Shown one piece after another: positions 25,489 through 33,928 of a DNA stretch of 64,000 nt. A program made the translations under genes and the position numbers. Within the stretch, counting starts at the first letter, position 1. The number at the start of each line of letters is the position of its first letter. This stretch comes from Pseudophaeobacter sp. (GTDB lineage Bacteria; Pseudomonadota; Alphaproteobacteria; Rhodobacterales; Rhodobacteraceae), in contig JALUXC010000026.1 of assembly GCA_027019165.1 (NCBI GenBank), forward strand, positions 62,001 through 126,000, in the 5' to 3' direction. Below the pieces are notes generated by a model, which was not told the origin of the DNA, searched no databases, and saw only the letters and a list, made by a program, of their open reading frames with translations.

Positions 25489-26912
25489 TCCTGAAAGGAT
25501 CACAACGAAGCGGCGCAAAGCAGCTCGGGCTGCATCTCCTCAAGACCGAGGAAAACGAGCATGTCGAGCTGCACGATATTCGCGGCTTCATGTCCGATGA
25601 TGTCGTTGGCGCGCTCCGCGAAGCCGAAGCCATCGCAAAGGGCACAAAGTGCCGACAGTTCATGTTTTCGGTGTCTCTAAACCCGCCCGAGAACGAGCGT
25701 GTCCACGTTCGCACCTTCGAAAAAGCACTGGAAGCCATCGAAGAGAAAAACGGCCTGACGGGCCAGCCGCGCGTCGTTGTTTTCCACGAGAAGGAAGGAC
25801 GGCGGCACTGTCATGCGGTATGGAGCCGGATCGACCCCGAGACGATGACCGCCAAGCCGATGTCGTTCTACAAGAACAAGCTTCGGGAAGTCTCGCGCCA
25901 GCTCTATCTTGAGAACGGCTGGCAAATGCCGCGCGGCCTGATCGATTCGAAGGACCGCGACCCACGCAACTTCTCGCTTGATGAATGGCAGCAGGCCAAG
26001 CGGATCGGACGCCATGCGGGCGAACTGAAAGAACTGATACAGGAAGCCTGGGCGACTTCGGATTCAGCTCGCACCTTCGCACACGCTCTCGAAGAGCGCG
26101 GCTTCTATTTGGCGCGCGGGGATCGGCGCGGCCATGTGGCTGTCACCTTCGAAGGTGAAGTCATTTCGATCTCACGGGCTACGGGCAAGAAAGCGAAAGA
26201 GCTGCACGCCCGTCTTGGAAGGTCCGACGCATTGAACAGCGTTGAGGAGACCCGCAAGCGCATTGCTGAAGATATTCTCCCGCGCATCAAATCGCATGTC
26301 GATGAAGCGCGCGCGTCGGCCCGTGCCGAACTCGATCAACTAAATGCGCGCCGCATGGAGATGGCGAAGGCGCATGCCGTGGAACGCGCCAAGCTGGATG
26401 CAGGCCAGAAGGCGCGGTTTGAAGCTGAAGCCCGCACAAGAGCGGATCGCTTCCGCAAAGGCATGATGGGCCTGTGGGATCGTCTGACAGGCAAGCGGGC
26501 TCAGCTAGAAAAGCAGAACCAGCTTGAAGTGATGTGGGCGCTGCGCCGCGATCAGGATCAGCGGCAAATGACGATCAATGCGCAACTGCACGAGCGCGGC
26601 GAACTGCAAAAGGAAATCAATGCTGCGCGCACCAAACATGCGCAAGCCTTGCGCGCCCTGCATCACGATGCCGCAAATTATCGCCTGATGCGCCGTGGCG
26701 AAGAGCCCAAGGCAAAGACCGCCTTCGAGCGCTTGGACACGCTGCGGGCCGAACCGAAAAAGCAGCCAGGGCGTCCACGCTTCGACAAGCTCAAGGAGCG
26801 TAAGCCCGAGCGTCCGACCCGTTCCACAACGTCGGCGCAGGATCGCCTGCGCAAACTGCGCGAGCAAAGAAGAGAAGGACCATCCTATGACGGCCCTGAT
26901 CTCGACCGATAA
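25485..26912 (+). CDS. Relaxase/mobilization nuclease (MobA/VirD2-type)
   Basis: A 475-residue conjugative relaxase that should nick oriT and lead the DNA strand. The metal-binding histidine triad is clear: His101 in FHEKEGRRHCHAVWSR, with His108 and His110. The N-terminal nuclease half ends near residue 250; a long charged, coiled-coil C-terminal half (about 260-475) probably handles DNA or contacts the coupling protein. The catalytic Tyr is not certain from sequence. The start overlaps the stop of the MobC-like gene. Confidence 0.87.
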   Translation: MILKGSQRSGAKQLGLHLLKTEENEHVELHDIRGFMSDDVVGALREAEAIAKGTKCRQFMFSVSLNPPENERVHVRTFEKALEAIEEKNGLTGQPRVVVFHEKEGRRHCHAVWSRIDPETMTAKPMSFYKNKLREVSRQLYLENGWQMPRGLIDSKDRDPRNFSLDEWQQAKRIGRHAGELKELIQEAWATSDSARTFAHALEERGFYLARGDRRGHVAVTFEGEVISISRATGKKAKELHARLGRSDALNSVEETRKRIAEDILPRIKSHVDEARASARAELDQLNARRMEMAKAHAVERAKLDAGQKARFEAEARTRADRFRKGMMGLWDRLTGKRAQLEKQNQLEVMWALRRDQDQRQMTINAQLHERGELQKEINAARTKHAQALRALHHDAANYRLMRRGEEPKAKTAFERLDTLRAEPKKQPGRPRFDKLKERKPERPTRSTTSAQDRLRKLREQRREGPSYDGPDLDR

Positions 26913-27056
26913 CACATTAAACTCAAGAAAGGAGAAATGCGGTCATTCGCTGCGTCTCGATTGATTGACCGCTCAGCGGACAAAGCAGACCTTTCCCTTT
27001 CGAGAACAATGACCGCTCTGATGACTAAAAACCACAAATAACGTAGAAGAGTGGCC

Positions 27057-27084
27057 TTGAAAGAAACCATTCGTATGGTATGTT
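27057..27084 (+). promoter_or_regulatory. Promoter with TetR-type operator for the SMR/TetR pair
   Basis: TTGAAA (27057-27062) and TATGTT (27079-27084) form a sigma70-like promoter with a 16-bp spacer. The inverted repeat ACCAT (27066-27070) / ATGGT (27075-27079) fills that spacer, exactly where a TetR repressor would block RNA polymerase. Confidence 0.65.
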
Positions 27085-27110
27085 TATCGAAAATCGACGG
27101 AGATGTTGAA

Positions 27111-27455
27111 ATGAACGCCATGCTTGCTGCCTACACGGCTCTGGGAGCCGCCATTATCCTAGAGGTCAGCGGTTCGACCCTGCTGAAATTGTCCCAACAG
27201 TTTACGAAGCTGTGGCCATCTCTCGGGATGCTGGTCTGCTTTATCCTGTCCCTTTACTGTCTTTCTCTTGCGTTGAAGATGGTGCCTCTTGGTGTGGCCT
27301 ACGCCGTTTGGGCTGGTCTCGGCATCGTCCTGACGGCGGTGGTCAGTGTCGTCGTGTTTAAGATGGCTCTGGATTTCTGGGCGGTAACGGGAATTGCTAT
27401 GATCGTCGGCGGTGTGCTTGTCATGAACTTGCTGTCTGGTAGCGTCTCACATTGA
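27111..27455 (+). CDS. Small multidrug resistance (SMR) family transporter
   Basis: A 114-residue protein with four membrane helices, which fits EmrE/QacE/SugE-type proton antiporters. The membrane-embedded glutamate is in the family signature LEVSGSTLLKLS (about residues 17-28), and the GVAYAVWAGLGIV segment is also typical. The start is ATG 27111 with GGAG upstream. It probably exports quaternary ammonium-like cations or guanidinium. It is followed after one base by a TetR gene that probably represses it. Confidence 0.92.
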   Translation: MNAMLAAYTALGAAIILEVSGSTLLKLSQQFTKLWPSLGMLVCFILSLYCLSLALKMVPLGVAYAVWAGLGIVLTAVVSVVVFKMALDFWAVTGIAMIVGGVLVMNLLSGSVSH

Positions 27456-27456
27456 G

Positions 27457-28023
27457 ATGCCAGAAGCACATAAACGCGTCAAAGACCCACAAGCCGTTAG
27501 ACGCCGCCTCATGGATGAAGCCAAAAAGCTCGCCATTGAAAGCGGCATCTCGGCAATAACAGTTCAAGCCGTTGCGTCTGCTGCCGGTGTCACTAAAGGC
27601 GGCTTCCTTCATCACTTCCCGAGCAAGCAGGCCTTGATTGATGCGATCTTCGAGGAAGTCTTAGACCAACTGGCTTCTGAGATTGGGGCTCGGGCCTCGA
27701 AGGATCGTGTTGCGCATGGAGCGTTCACCCGTGCCTATATTGATCTGGCCTTTGGTGGTGAAGAACCGGCCATGGATCAGACATGGATCGCTCTTTCGCT
27801 CCTCATGCTGGATGATCCGGCTCTTCGGATGAAATGGACAGAGTGGCTGAATGACCAACTCTCTGACTACGGTGAAGATCAAGGCAACGTCGAACTAAGC
27901 ATTGCTCGGTTTGCCGTAGACGGAGCTTGGCTGGCCCAAAACTTCGGGGTGGCGATCCCGGAGCGGAAGAGTATGCACGAAGCTCTGACGAAGAGTACCT
28001 TTTCCGCTGGCAAACGAGGATAG
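27457..28023 (+). CDS. TetR/AcrR-family transcriptional regulator
   Basis: A 188-residue repressor. The N-terminal helix-turn-helix is clear (ITVQAVASAAGVTKGGFLHHFPSKQALIDAIFEEV, about residues 30-64), followed by an all-helical ligand domain. It starts one base after the SMR gene, and the likely operator lies in the promoter of the pair. The ligand is unknown, presumably an SMR substrate. The 3' end overlaps an opposing frame that is probably a broken gene. Confidence 0.9.
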   Translation: MPEAHKRVKDPQAVRRRLMDEAKKLAIESGISAITVQAVASAAGVTKGGFLHHFPSKQALIDAIFEEVLDQLASEIGARASKDRVAHGAFTRAYIDLAFGGEEPAMDQTWIALSLLMLDDPALRMKWTEWLNDQLSDYGEDQGNVELSIARFAVDGAWLAQNFGVAIPERKSMHEALTKSTFSAGKRG

Positions 28024-28395
28024 CTCGCGACCCACTTTCCGAAAGCGGTCGTTCGTGCGACGCGCAGCATTCTGTATTCTGGGCTCTAATGAGGCGTTCG
28101 CTGCGCCGGGCCTCAAGGTCGGCGTAGGGCTTGGAACGGTCATATATCTTGCTGCGCAGCTAGTCTGCGCTTCTTGCTCAAGCCACGCGAGCACGTAGGC
28201 GACGGCCCCGCCATATTCGTCCGTGACATCGCTGTGCAGATAGTGCGAGCGATAGCCTGTCTCGGTGATGGGTATTATCCCATCGCCGATGACATTGGCT
28301 TCGATGTGGTCGAACTCCGACCACTGGTGTCGATGATAGCTGACACTTATCGCGACACCGCGCCAGTCGATCTTACTGGTGACAGGGGCGCTCAT
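27895..28395 (-). pseudogene. Conserved plasmid-type hypothetical gene with aberrant C-terminus
   Basis: The frame starts at ATG 28395, coupled (ATGA) to the small gene upstream. The first 75 or so residues look like real protein (MSAPVTSKIDWRGVAISVSY, PITETGYRSHYLHSD, YVLAWLEQEAQ). After about 28165 the sequence loses this character and runs antisense into the tetR 3' end. In another frame a different protein-like text appears (SKPYADLEARRSERL). The gene was probably cut short or fused when the SMR/TetR segment arrived. The domain's function is unknown. Confidence 0.5.
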
Positions 28396-28404
28396 GAGCG
28401 CCCC
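28385..28404. repeat. Perfect 20-bp palindrome over a stop/start junction
   Basis: GGGGCGCTCA is followed directly by its exact complement. The centre holds the ATGA that ends one leftward gene and starts the next. In RNA it could form a hairpin hiding the start codon, giving translational coupling. Confidence 0.75.
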
Positions 28405-28640
28405 GCGTCGTTTGCAGGTGAAGCCGTGTCTTCCAGCGGCTCGCGTAAGACGATGCGACCGCCGACAGGCAGGGATTCGAGTTGAAGCGTGTAGCCTTTG
28501 GCGTCCTTGTGCATCCAGGCTGCGCCGACTTTGTTCCAGAAGGATTTGTCGCCTTTCTGGGTGACGTGCCACGCCAGAAATTCCGGTGCGCGGAACTCGC
28601 GTGTGCGCTCTTGCGCGGTTTGGGTGTTGTTGCGTGCCAT
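28392..28640 (-). CDS. Small conserved element protein (paralogue of the gene at 45619)
   Basis: An 82-residue protein with a strong ribosome site (AAAGGAGA) before ATG 28640. Its core (AWHVTQKGDKSFWNKVGAAW, then HKDAKGYTLQLESLPVGGRIVLREP) matches the 82-residue product at 45619-45867 (AFHVKDGSDDKSYFNRVGVAF, HRDGEGHTIQLDSVPVDGRIILRTP). The two are paralogues within one element. I know similar proteins from alphaproteobacterial plasmids but no function. Confidence 0.8.
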   Translation of the reverse strand: MARNNTQTAQERTREFRAPEFLAWHVTQKGDKSFWNKVGAAWMHKDAKGYTLQLESLPVGGRIVLREPLEDTASPANDAGRS

Positions 28641-29010
28641 GATTGATCTCCTTTGTTCGGGTTGGCTTGCTAACGCCCCCGATGAGACCGAAGGCAAAGG
28701 ATTGCCGCGTCATGTCCAACACGGGTGAGGCCTTCGCCGAACTGTTGCGGGCAGGATATTGATGCGCGATCCGCGTTCGGTCAGGGGAAAGGCGAATTGC
28801 TGCAAGCCGTGCGCGGGCAAAGGTCCGTTCATGCTGCGCCGACTGCCGACACCGAAAGCCTGTTCACACGTTTTTCAGCGCCACCTCCCGATAGATTTCT
28901 AGTGCGTTACCCCGATCCATCAGCGCCTTCACTGGGCCATGGATGATGTGTGCGAGGGCCGAAAGGCCCTGAACGGTTCGGGGCCTCCTGACAATCAACA
29001 GGAGGTGACG
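28641..29010. other. Intergenic region with hairpins
   Basis: A 370-bp stretch between diverging small genes. It holds GGGCC-GAAA-GGCCC (about 28957-28970) and CCTCCTG...CAGGAGG (28985-29005), the latter pairing with the ribosome site of the next gene. A leftward frame ending at 28864 has a protein-like end (DRGNALEIYREVALKNV) and may be a gene remnant, but no good start is visible. Confidence 0.45.
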
Positions 29011-29190
29011 ATGAGACTCATCACACGCTTCGATGCAGCATCGCGCAGCACAGCCGAACTGCATGCCCTCTTACGCGAGGCTTTCAACGCCTTTGCTTCC
29101 GCTCCTCGCGGATCGATTGAACGCAGCAATGCTCTTGCATCGCTGCACAATATCGAGGCCGAACTGGCGGTCCGCCCGCCAGGTCTTTGA
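29011..29190 (+). CDS. Small hypothetical protein
   Basis: A 59-residue, mostly helical protein (MRLITRFDAASRSTAELHAL at the start). A very strong ribosome site (CAGGAGGTGACG) precedes ATG 29011. The site itself can be masked by a hairpin with CCTCCTG 20 bases upstream. A terminator-like hairpin follows the gene. Such small proteins are common next to mobilization genes in rhizobial and roseobacter plasmids; function unknown. Confidence 0.65.
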   Translation: MRLITRFDAASRSTAELHALLREAFNAFASAPRGSIERSNALASLHNIEAELAVRPPGL

Positions 29191-29200
29191 GGCCATCAAC

Positions 29201-29224
29201 GCGGCTGGCCCGAAGGTCAGCCGC
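29201..29224. repeat. Hairpin, first copy of a duplicated terminator-like element
   Basis: A ten-pair stem (GCGGCTGGCC with GGTCAGCCGC, one G-T pair) closed by a CGAA loop, followed by GAATTCTT. It is nearly identical to the hairpin at 29767-29788; the two flank the Rap1a-like gene. Confidence 0.75.
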
Positions 29225-29238
29225 GAATTCTTAATGGA

Positions 29239-29691
29239 CTACCTATGTTGATTGAGAATGAATAAGTCGCAAGGAAAAGACTTTTGCAAAGCACCAGTTA
29301 AAACAACTGAACGGGACTTCCCCCAGTGCTGCGGGTTCGCCTCCATGAAGTTCTTGAACGACTGTCCAAGCTGATCGCTAGAAAATTGACCGTCTAAACA
29401 GAAGATGGGCTCGCGAGAAACTTGGTGCCCTTCCGCGAAACCAAGCATATAACCCGTACACCATCCTTTATCAGCAATATGTTCTGAACCGCATGTTTCT
29501 TTGAGAGTTTCCGCTTTGAAGCCTTTCTCTTCAGTGTTCACGATTTCATTTAGCCAAGCCTGAACGTACTCCGCATCTGGCAAGTAATATGCTTCTTCAT
29601 CATCAATAAAACTGAAAAATACAAAGCCAAGCACCAAAATTATGATTGCTGTAAATGTCAGTTTAGAAATCTCTAGGAAGAAACTCTGCAT
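29239..29691 (-). CDS. Membrane-anchored Rap1a/Tai-family immunity-like protein
   Basis: A 150-residue protein with one N-terminal helix (about residues 8-28) and a C-terminal domain. The pattern there (CTGYMLGFAEGH, FCLDGQFSSDQLGQSFKNFM, then ALQKSFPC) fits the Rap1a/Tai family, known from immunity proteins that protect against type VI secretion amidases. The cysteine pairs suggest periplasmic disulfides. Lower GC than its neighbours. No effector gene is nearby, so it would be an orphan. Start ATG 29691 has a weak ribosome site; a GTG at 29751 is an alternative. Confidence 0.65.
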   Translation of the reverse strand: MQSFFLEISKLTFTAIIILVLGFVFFSFIDDEEAYYLPDAEYVQAWLNEIVNTEEKGFKAETLKETCGSEHIADKGWCTGYMLGFAEGHQVSREPIFCLDGQFSSDQLGQSFKNFMEANPQHWGKSRSVVLTGALQKSFPCDLFILNQHR

Positions 29692-29766
29692 AGTGAGCAG
29701 TTTACAGGAATTGTGCTGCCTTTTAACTTGTGGCGAACTGTTTATCCACAAGCACCGACCAAGAAC

Positions 29767-29788
29767 CGGCTGGCCCCAAGGCCAGCCG
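29767..29788. repeat. Hairpin, second copy of a duplicated terminator-like element
   Basis: A nine-pair perfect stem (CGGCTGGCC with GGCCAGCCG) with a CCAA loop, then CGAATTTTG. It matches the hairpin at 29201-29224 including its flank, differing at about three bases. It lies 3' of the ArdC gene. Confidence 0.75.
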
Positions 29789-29805
29789 CGAATTTTGCCC
29801 GATTG

Positions 29806-30705
29806 TCACGCGACGTTGCTCACTTCTTCAATGACAGGCTGAAGCCCATGCAGGAAATCGGCGGCACGTTGGGCATGCGCTGCGGCGCTGAAGATCGCCC
29901 GCCTGTCGTTTTGCAGAACCTTGAGCCAGCTCTGAATGTAGGCTGCATGATCGGCGCGCGGTTCCGGCGCAAGTTCAAGGTCAGCGCATAGAAATGCTGC
30001 ACCAAGTTCGGCGACAAGCTCTTCGCGTGCATAGCCTTCATCGCCCCACCGCTTGCGCCCGAATTCGCGGTCAAGACGCTTGGGATGCTTGGTCCAGTGG
30101 GTCAGCTCGTGCGCCAAGGTCGCATAGTAGCTTTGCGGGCTTTTGAAGGTCTCAAAGTATGGCATTTGCACATGGTCACTGCCGCCGCTGTAGTGGGCCG
30201 AGTTGCCACCGTGGCGAATGTCCGCGCCCGTGCTTGTAAAGAATTCCTCCGCATGCTGGATACGCCGCGCGGGATCGATGATCGCCTTCGGCTTGGTGTG
30301 GTAGTGTTCGGGCAAGCCCTCGATCTGTTCGACATTGAAGACGCTGTATCCCTTCATGAAGGGGATTTTGCGTTCCTCTTCGCTGCCGTCGTCCTGTTCC
30401 TCGGTCTTGGTGATCGTGTTCGCATAGACGACCAGATTGCTGCGCTCGCCTTTGCGAACATGCGCGCCTAGTTCTTTCGCCTGTTTGAAGGTCATCCAGT
30501 ACGGAGACAGAAAGCCCGCCTCGATGCTGGCTCCCCAAAGCATCAGGATATTGATGCCGCTATAGGGCACGCCGTTATGGCGTAGCGGCTTGGTGATCTT
30601 GCCTTCAAGGTTGCCCGCGCTCCATGGCTTCAGCCATGTCAGTTCGCCTTGCTCAAGGTCGGCAATGATCTTGTTGGTAACCCTTTCATAAATGTCGGTT
30701 TTCAT
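29806..30705 (-). CDS. ardC: ArdC-type antirestriction protein
   Basis: A 299-residue protein that in relatives protects incoming plasmid DNA from restriction by binding single strands. An N-terminal DUF1738/ArdC domain (about residues 4-125, with PWSAGNLEGKITKPLRHNGVPY) is followed by a zincin-like metallopeptidase domain with HELTHW near residue 195. The start is ATG 30705 after AAAGGGGACAAAG; a longer upstream frame is unlikely. It fits a mobile element that must survive entry into new hosts. Confidence 0.9.
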   Translation of the reverse strand: MKTDIYERVTNKIIADLEQGELTWLKPWSAGNLEGKITKPLRHNGVPYSGINILMLWGASIEAGFLSPYWMTFKQAKELGAHVRKGERSNLVVYANTITKTEEQDDGSEEERKIPFMKGYSVFNVEQIEGLPEHYHTKPKAIIDPARRIQHAEEFFTSTGADIRHGGNSAHYSGGSDHVQMPYFETFKSPQSYYATLAHELTHWTKHPKRLDREFGRKRWGDEGYAREELVAELGAAFLCADLELAPEPRADHAAYIQSWLKVLQNDRRAIFSAAAHAQRAADFLHGLQPVIEEVSNVA

Positions 30706-31031
30706 CTTTGTCCCCTTTCTTGGGTAGTCGGTTGCGCATGCAACCGGACTAGGCCCGCGCCAATGAGCGGGGGGACGGCCGTCCAGACCGAAAGCCATGG
30801 AAGAGGTGCGGGCGCAGGCGCAGCCGAGCCACGGGCCATGGCTTTCGCCCGAAGCCATAGCGAAGGGCTTGGTCTTGACGGAGGACGGGGCCGCAGGCCC
30901 TCGAAACGAAAAAGGAAGAGGTCAGCCCGCGAGGGCTGTCAGATGATGCGCAAGGGATCGAAGCCGAATGGCCGAGACAGTCTACTGGCTCGGTTCACGA
31001 GAGCCCGCCCCGAAGGGGCGCACCAAGAATA
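30706..31031. other. Intergenic region between defence operon and ardC
   Basis: A 326-bp GC-rich stretch. It should hold the ardC promoter and the 3' end of the defence operon transcript. Short inverted repeats are present (GCCATGG near 30793 with CCATGGC near 30835; GCCCGC-GAGGGC near 30925), but there is no typical terminator and no convincing gene. Confidence 0.4.
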
Positions 31032-32720
31032 TTACCACAGAGCAATATCAGTAGAGTCTGGTTCAGAGTTTGGCCGCAACACCTGAACAGGCATGGTCAT
31101 GGGAGTATCAAGACCGATCACGAGAGCTTCACCTTGTCCGAGTATGGGAAGGAATGCTGCCGCTGAAGCATCTAGGCTACCACAAGCTCGCTCGACAATC
31201 TGACGGTCTTTCTCGTTAATTAATCGATGGACAATAAACATTCCCATCTGGCTCAAAACGTCTTCGGGGATGTCTCGGGGGCGCTGCGTCGATAGCACTG
31301 TAAGCAGACCATATTTCCGGCCTTCTTTAGCGATCAGACCGAATGACTCAAGTCGGAATCGGTTATAATCATCTCCGACTGACTTGTTGAGAAACTGGTG
31401 AGCCTCATCGAGCACGGTCAACACTGGCTGCTCACGAAATGCACCGGAGCGGGCTTTGGTCAGCAAATAACGTCCAAAGCCGTTGGCAACAAGTTCACGG
31501 GTGCTATGCTCAAAAGGCAAGTCTTCCATCGAAATCCGAAGAATACTTTGGTTGCGGTCAGCAAGAAACTCGTCAAGCACTGTCGTAAGATCGCGCGCGC
31601 CTACAGGCGCGAAGATACAAGCCATTTCTCTCGAAGCAATTTGAACAGCAATCCGGCTAACTAGGGTCGTGCAATAGCCACGACTGTTCTGGTCGTATCC
31701 TCCCCAACTATTGGCATTACCACCTTGGGCTGTCGGCCAGACGCACTCTTCATAAATTTGGTCAGGCAGCTTTGTGATGTCATAGGCAGCGCCTGGCTCC
31801 CGCATGGCCGCGGCGTGTTGAGCGAGCGCGGCGTTGAACGCGGCTTTTGCAGCATTTGCCTTTTGGAAAAGTCCATCATTGTTAGCCAACGCGGGCTGTA
31901 ACGCGAGAAGCTTCAAACTGATAAGAGCTTCCCGAAGTTTCGGTGACTGCGATCCTCCACTCGGTTGGAACATTGCAAAAAGATCACTTTCCGACAAATG
32001 ACGGTATGGAAAAGAGACAAACTCGCGCTGATCATCGTCACCCGAAGGCTGGCCTCCTAAGTATACATGCCTGACACGCTCGTTTAACGTGTGAAATTCT
32101 CCGCTAGGGTCGAACAAAATCGCCTTTCCGTGGTTGCGTGCCACTTCCCCAAGCATACGGGCGATGGTCCAGCTCTTCCCACCGCCCGTAGTGCCGAGCA
32201 CAGCGCAATGCCGACCAAAAAGTGCGGATGGGGCAAATGTAACGTGCGTGGTCCGCGATGAGGGCACATGCGCGAGATCGACGTGACGATCCTGATCGCC
32301 ACGTCGATCTTCAATTGCGTATTTCACTAGGTCGGGATGTGCCGCATAGGCATACTGCCCAATGCGCGGATGCTCGGGCACACCACGGACTATTTTGCCA
32401 GAAGCCAGCTCGATCGACAGCAATAGTTGCACGACACCAACAGGATTCACAGGCGTCTTTTCTCTATCGCGTGATGGTTCTACCGTTAGTCTCTCGCCCT
32501 CTGGCAGGCGCACCTGAGTTAGGCGACCTAATATCGCATGCGTCTCGCATTCGATTAAGACGAACTCGCCAACTTCGCCCTTTCCGATACGGTGCCCTGA
32601 ATAGCTGGAGGATGCGGCGGCATAACCATAGGGCAAATTCAGGCGTACAGACGCAGGCTCGATTTGTGTGACGGATCCTAAATAGCGCTTTGTCTCGAAT
32701 GGCGACGTCGGAAGAGGCAT
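31032..32720 (-). CDS. HerA-type ATPase of a SIR2-HerA defence pair
   Basis: A 562-residue FtsK/HerA-superfamily ATPase. An N-terminal HAS-barrel-like region (about residues 1-125) is followed by the ATPase with Walker A GTTGGGKS (176-183), Walker B VLTVLDEAHQFL near 425, and the sensor STQRP. In the known SIR2-HerA system the ATPase forms a hexamer that assembles with SIR2, and together they deplete NAD+ or cleave DNA on phage infection. I chose ATG 32720 because GAGAGG precedes it; a GTG six bases upstream is too close to that site. Last gene of the operon, two bases after SIR2. Confidence 0.88.
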   Translation of the reverse strand: MPLPTSPFETKRYLGSVTQIEPASVRLNLPYGYAAASSSYSGHRIGKGEVGEFVLIECETHAILGRLTQVRLPEGERLTVEPSRDREKTPVNPVGVVQLLLSIELASGKIVRGVPEHPRIGQYAYAAHPDLVKYAIEDRRGDQDRHVDLAHVPSSRTTHVTFAPSALFGRHCAVLGTTGGGKSWTIARMLGEVARNHGKAILFDPSGEFHTLNERVRHVYLGGQPSGDDDQREFVSFPYRHLSESDLFAMFQPSGGSQSPKLREALISLKLLALQPALANNDGLFQKANAAKAAFNAALAQHAAAMREPGAAYDITKLPDQIYEECVWPTAQGGNANSWGGYDQNSRGYCTTLVSRIAVQIASREMACIFAPVGARDLTTVLDEFLADRNQSILRISMEDLPFEHSTRELVANGFGRYLLTKARSGAFREQPVLTVLDEAHQFLNKSVGDDYNRFRLESFGLIAKEGRKYGLLTVLSTQRPRDIPEDVLSQMGMFIVHRLINEKDRQIVERACGSLDASAAAFLPILGQGEALVIGLDTPMTMPVQVLRPNSEPDSTDIALW

Positions 32721-32722
32721 AG

Positions 32723-33928
32723 TCACCTCTCTCGAATCGCGCGGACCCGCTCAACGTGCCGCTCTAGGTCTGTCATTGCCGTTAGATCAGGAACGATGGG
32801 TACGATGTCCTCGAAGCTCGCGCCAATCATTGACAAGCGAGCATCGCCTTGGTCGATCAGCCCTGCAATCTTCGACAGATGTCCGTTCGTGTCGGCTTGT
32901 TGTTGCAAGCTTGGTGAAATTACTACGACCTTTAGCGCCAGATTAGCCTCAATCGCGGCGAGGATCGGTTCGGCAATGTGGTTGTCATTAAAACCAAATC
33001 CAATAACTAACAGTCCTGTATCACGTTGCCTTATTGCCGACTGGAACGACGAAATCATTTCGAGGTAGGGTTGGGCGAAAGCTAGTTCATATTTCGTACT
33101 GCGCGGGTAGATAAGGAGAGGCTTGTCGGTTCCTGGCGTTTTGTTGATCTTTCTGGAAGCCTCATCGTACTCCCAATCGATTGAGCCATGGATTTTGTAT
33201 AGCTGGAAAAGATTCTCGATGTAGTCTGGCGCATCTGGCTCGCTACCGCGACGGACAATATCATAAGAAAAGTGCATCGGATCGAATGTCGATGGTTGCG
33301 AAAGCGTGAATCCATCCATGACAACAAAGCCAGTACGCTGTGCGGCATGTTCGAAACAGCGATCATAATTAGTAGTGAAGAGCTTTAAGCGTTCGCGCCG
33401 TACAGAACGTCGGGCGAGCCGACGAAGGAATGACTCATGCAACGGTAACTGCTCATTGGGCTCGAGGAAATCGACTTTCTCCCTGATTATCCGCTCCGCA
33501 TCGGTAATGAACCGACGGATTTGGACTTGAGCCTCGTCGGTTTCAAACGACTCCGCGATCTTCGCGCGAGACAGTAGCTCCTCGATGTCAGTGTTGCCTT
33601 CGGGATGACGAGCGATCTGTAGAACTTCATCCCACGCGGGACGCCCATCTTGCGCTGCAGCATAAGACTGCTGGACAGCTTGCCAGAGCACCCCCATCGT
33701 TGGTGCCTTCGCGTTGTCATCACCGTCCTTAACGCACAGTGATGTCCCCAGACCAGTAAGGACGATCAGGTTTCTTGAACGAATGATGTCCGAAAGGGCT
33801 CTATCAATCTCCTGTCGTGCAGGATCAGGACGATTACCGTCATCGGCTGCTTCCTCGTCTGCACCTTCGACTGGCTCTAATTGCTCTTCCAACCATTCCC
33901 GATTGGTCATGTAGGTCTTGACCCTCAT
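32723..33928 (-). CDS. SIR2-family NAD-hydrolysing defence protein
   Basis: A 401-residue SIR2-like protein. The NAD-binding core is visible: LIVLTGLGTSL (about residues 54-64), FTTNYDRCFEHA (184-195), the catalytic His247 in YKIHGSID, and LLVIGFGFNDNHI near 305. About 45 acidic N-terminal residues precede the fold. Standing directly upstream of HerA, it matches SIR2-HerA, in which SIR2 is the toxic effector. Its start overlaps the stop of the GIY-YIG gene (ATGA), tying it to the methyltransferase module. Confidence 0.87.
   Translation of the reverse strand: MRVKTYMTNREWLEEQLEPVEGADEEAADDGNRPDPARQEIDRALSDIIRSRNLIVLTGLGTSLCVKDGDDNAKAPTMGVLWQAVQQSYAAAQDGRPAWDEVLQIARHPEGNTDIEELLSRAKIAESFETDEAQVQIRRFITDAERIIREKVDFLEPNEQLPLHESFLRRLARRSVRRERLKLFTTNYDRCFEHAAQRTGFVVMDGFTLSQPSTFDPMHFSYDIVRRGSEPDAPDYIENLFQLYKIHGSIDWEYDEASRKINKTPGTDKPLLIYPRSTKYELAFAQPYLEMISSFQSAIRQRDTGLLVIGFGFNDNHIAEPILAAIEANLALKVVVISPSLQQQADTNGHLSKIAGLIDQGDARLSMIGASFEDIVPIVPDLTAMTDLERHVERVRAIRER

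Noticed and set aside
26938-27042. A 34-codon frame after the relaxase gene with a strong ribosome site
   Set aside because: The sequence has no recognisable content and it ends at the SMR promoter region; it may be the stub of a gene cut by the cassette, but this cannot be shown.
28864-28930. Leftward gene remnant ending DRGNALEIYREVALKNV
   Set aside because: It looks protein-like but no start codon with ribosome site or family could be found, so it is not listed as a gene.
30706-31031. Possible small RNA in the GC-rich gap upstream of ardC
   Set aside because: Several short inverted repeats occur, but there is no promoter/terminator pair or consistent structure.
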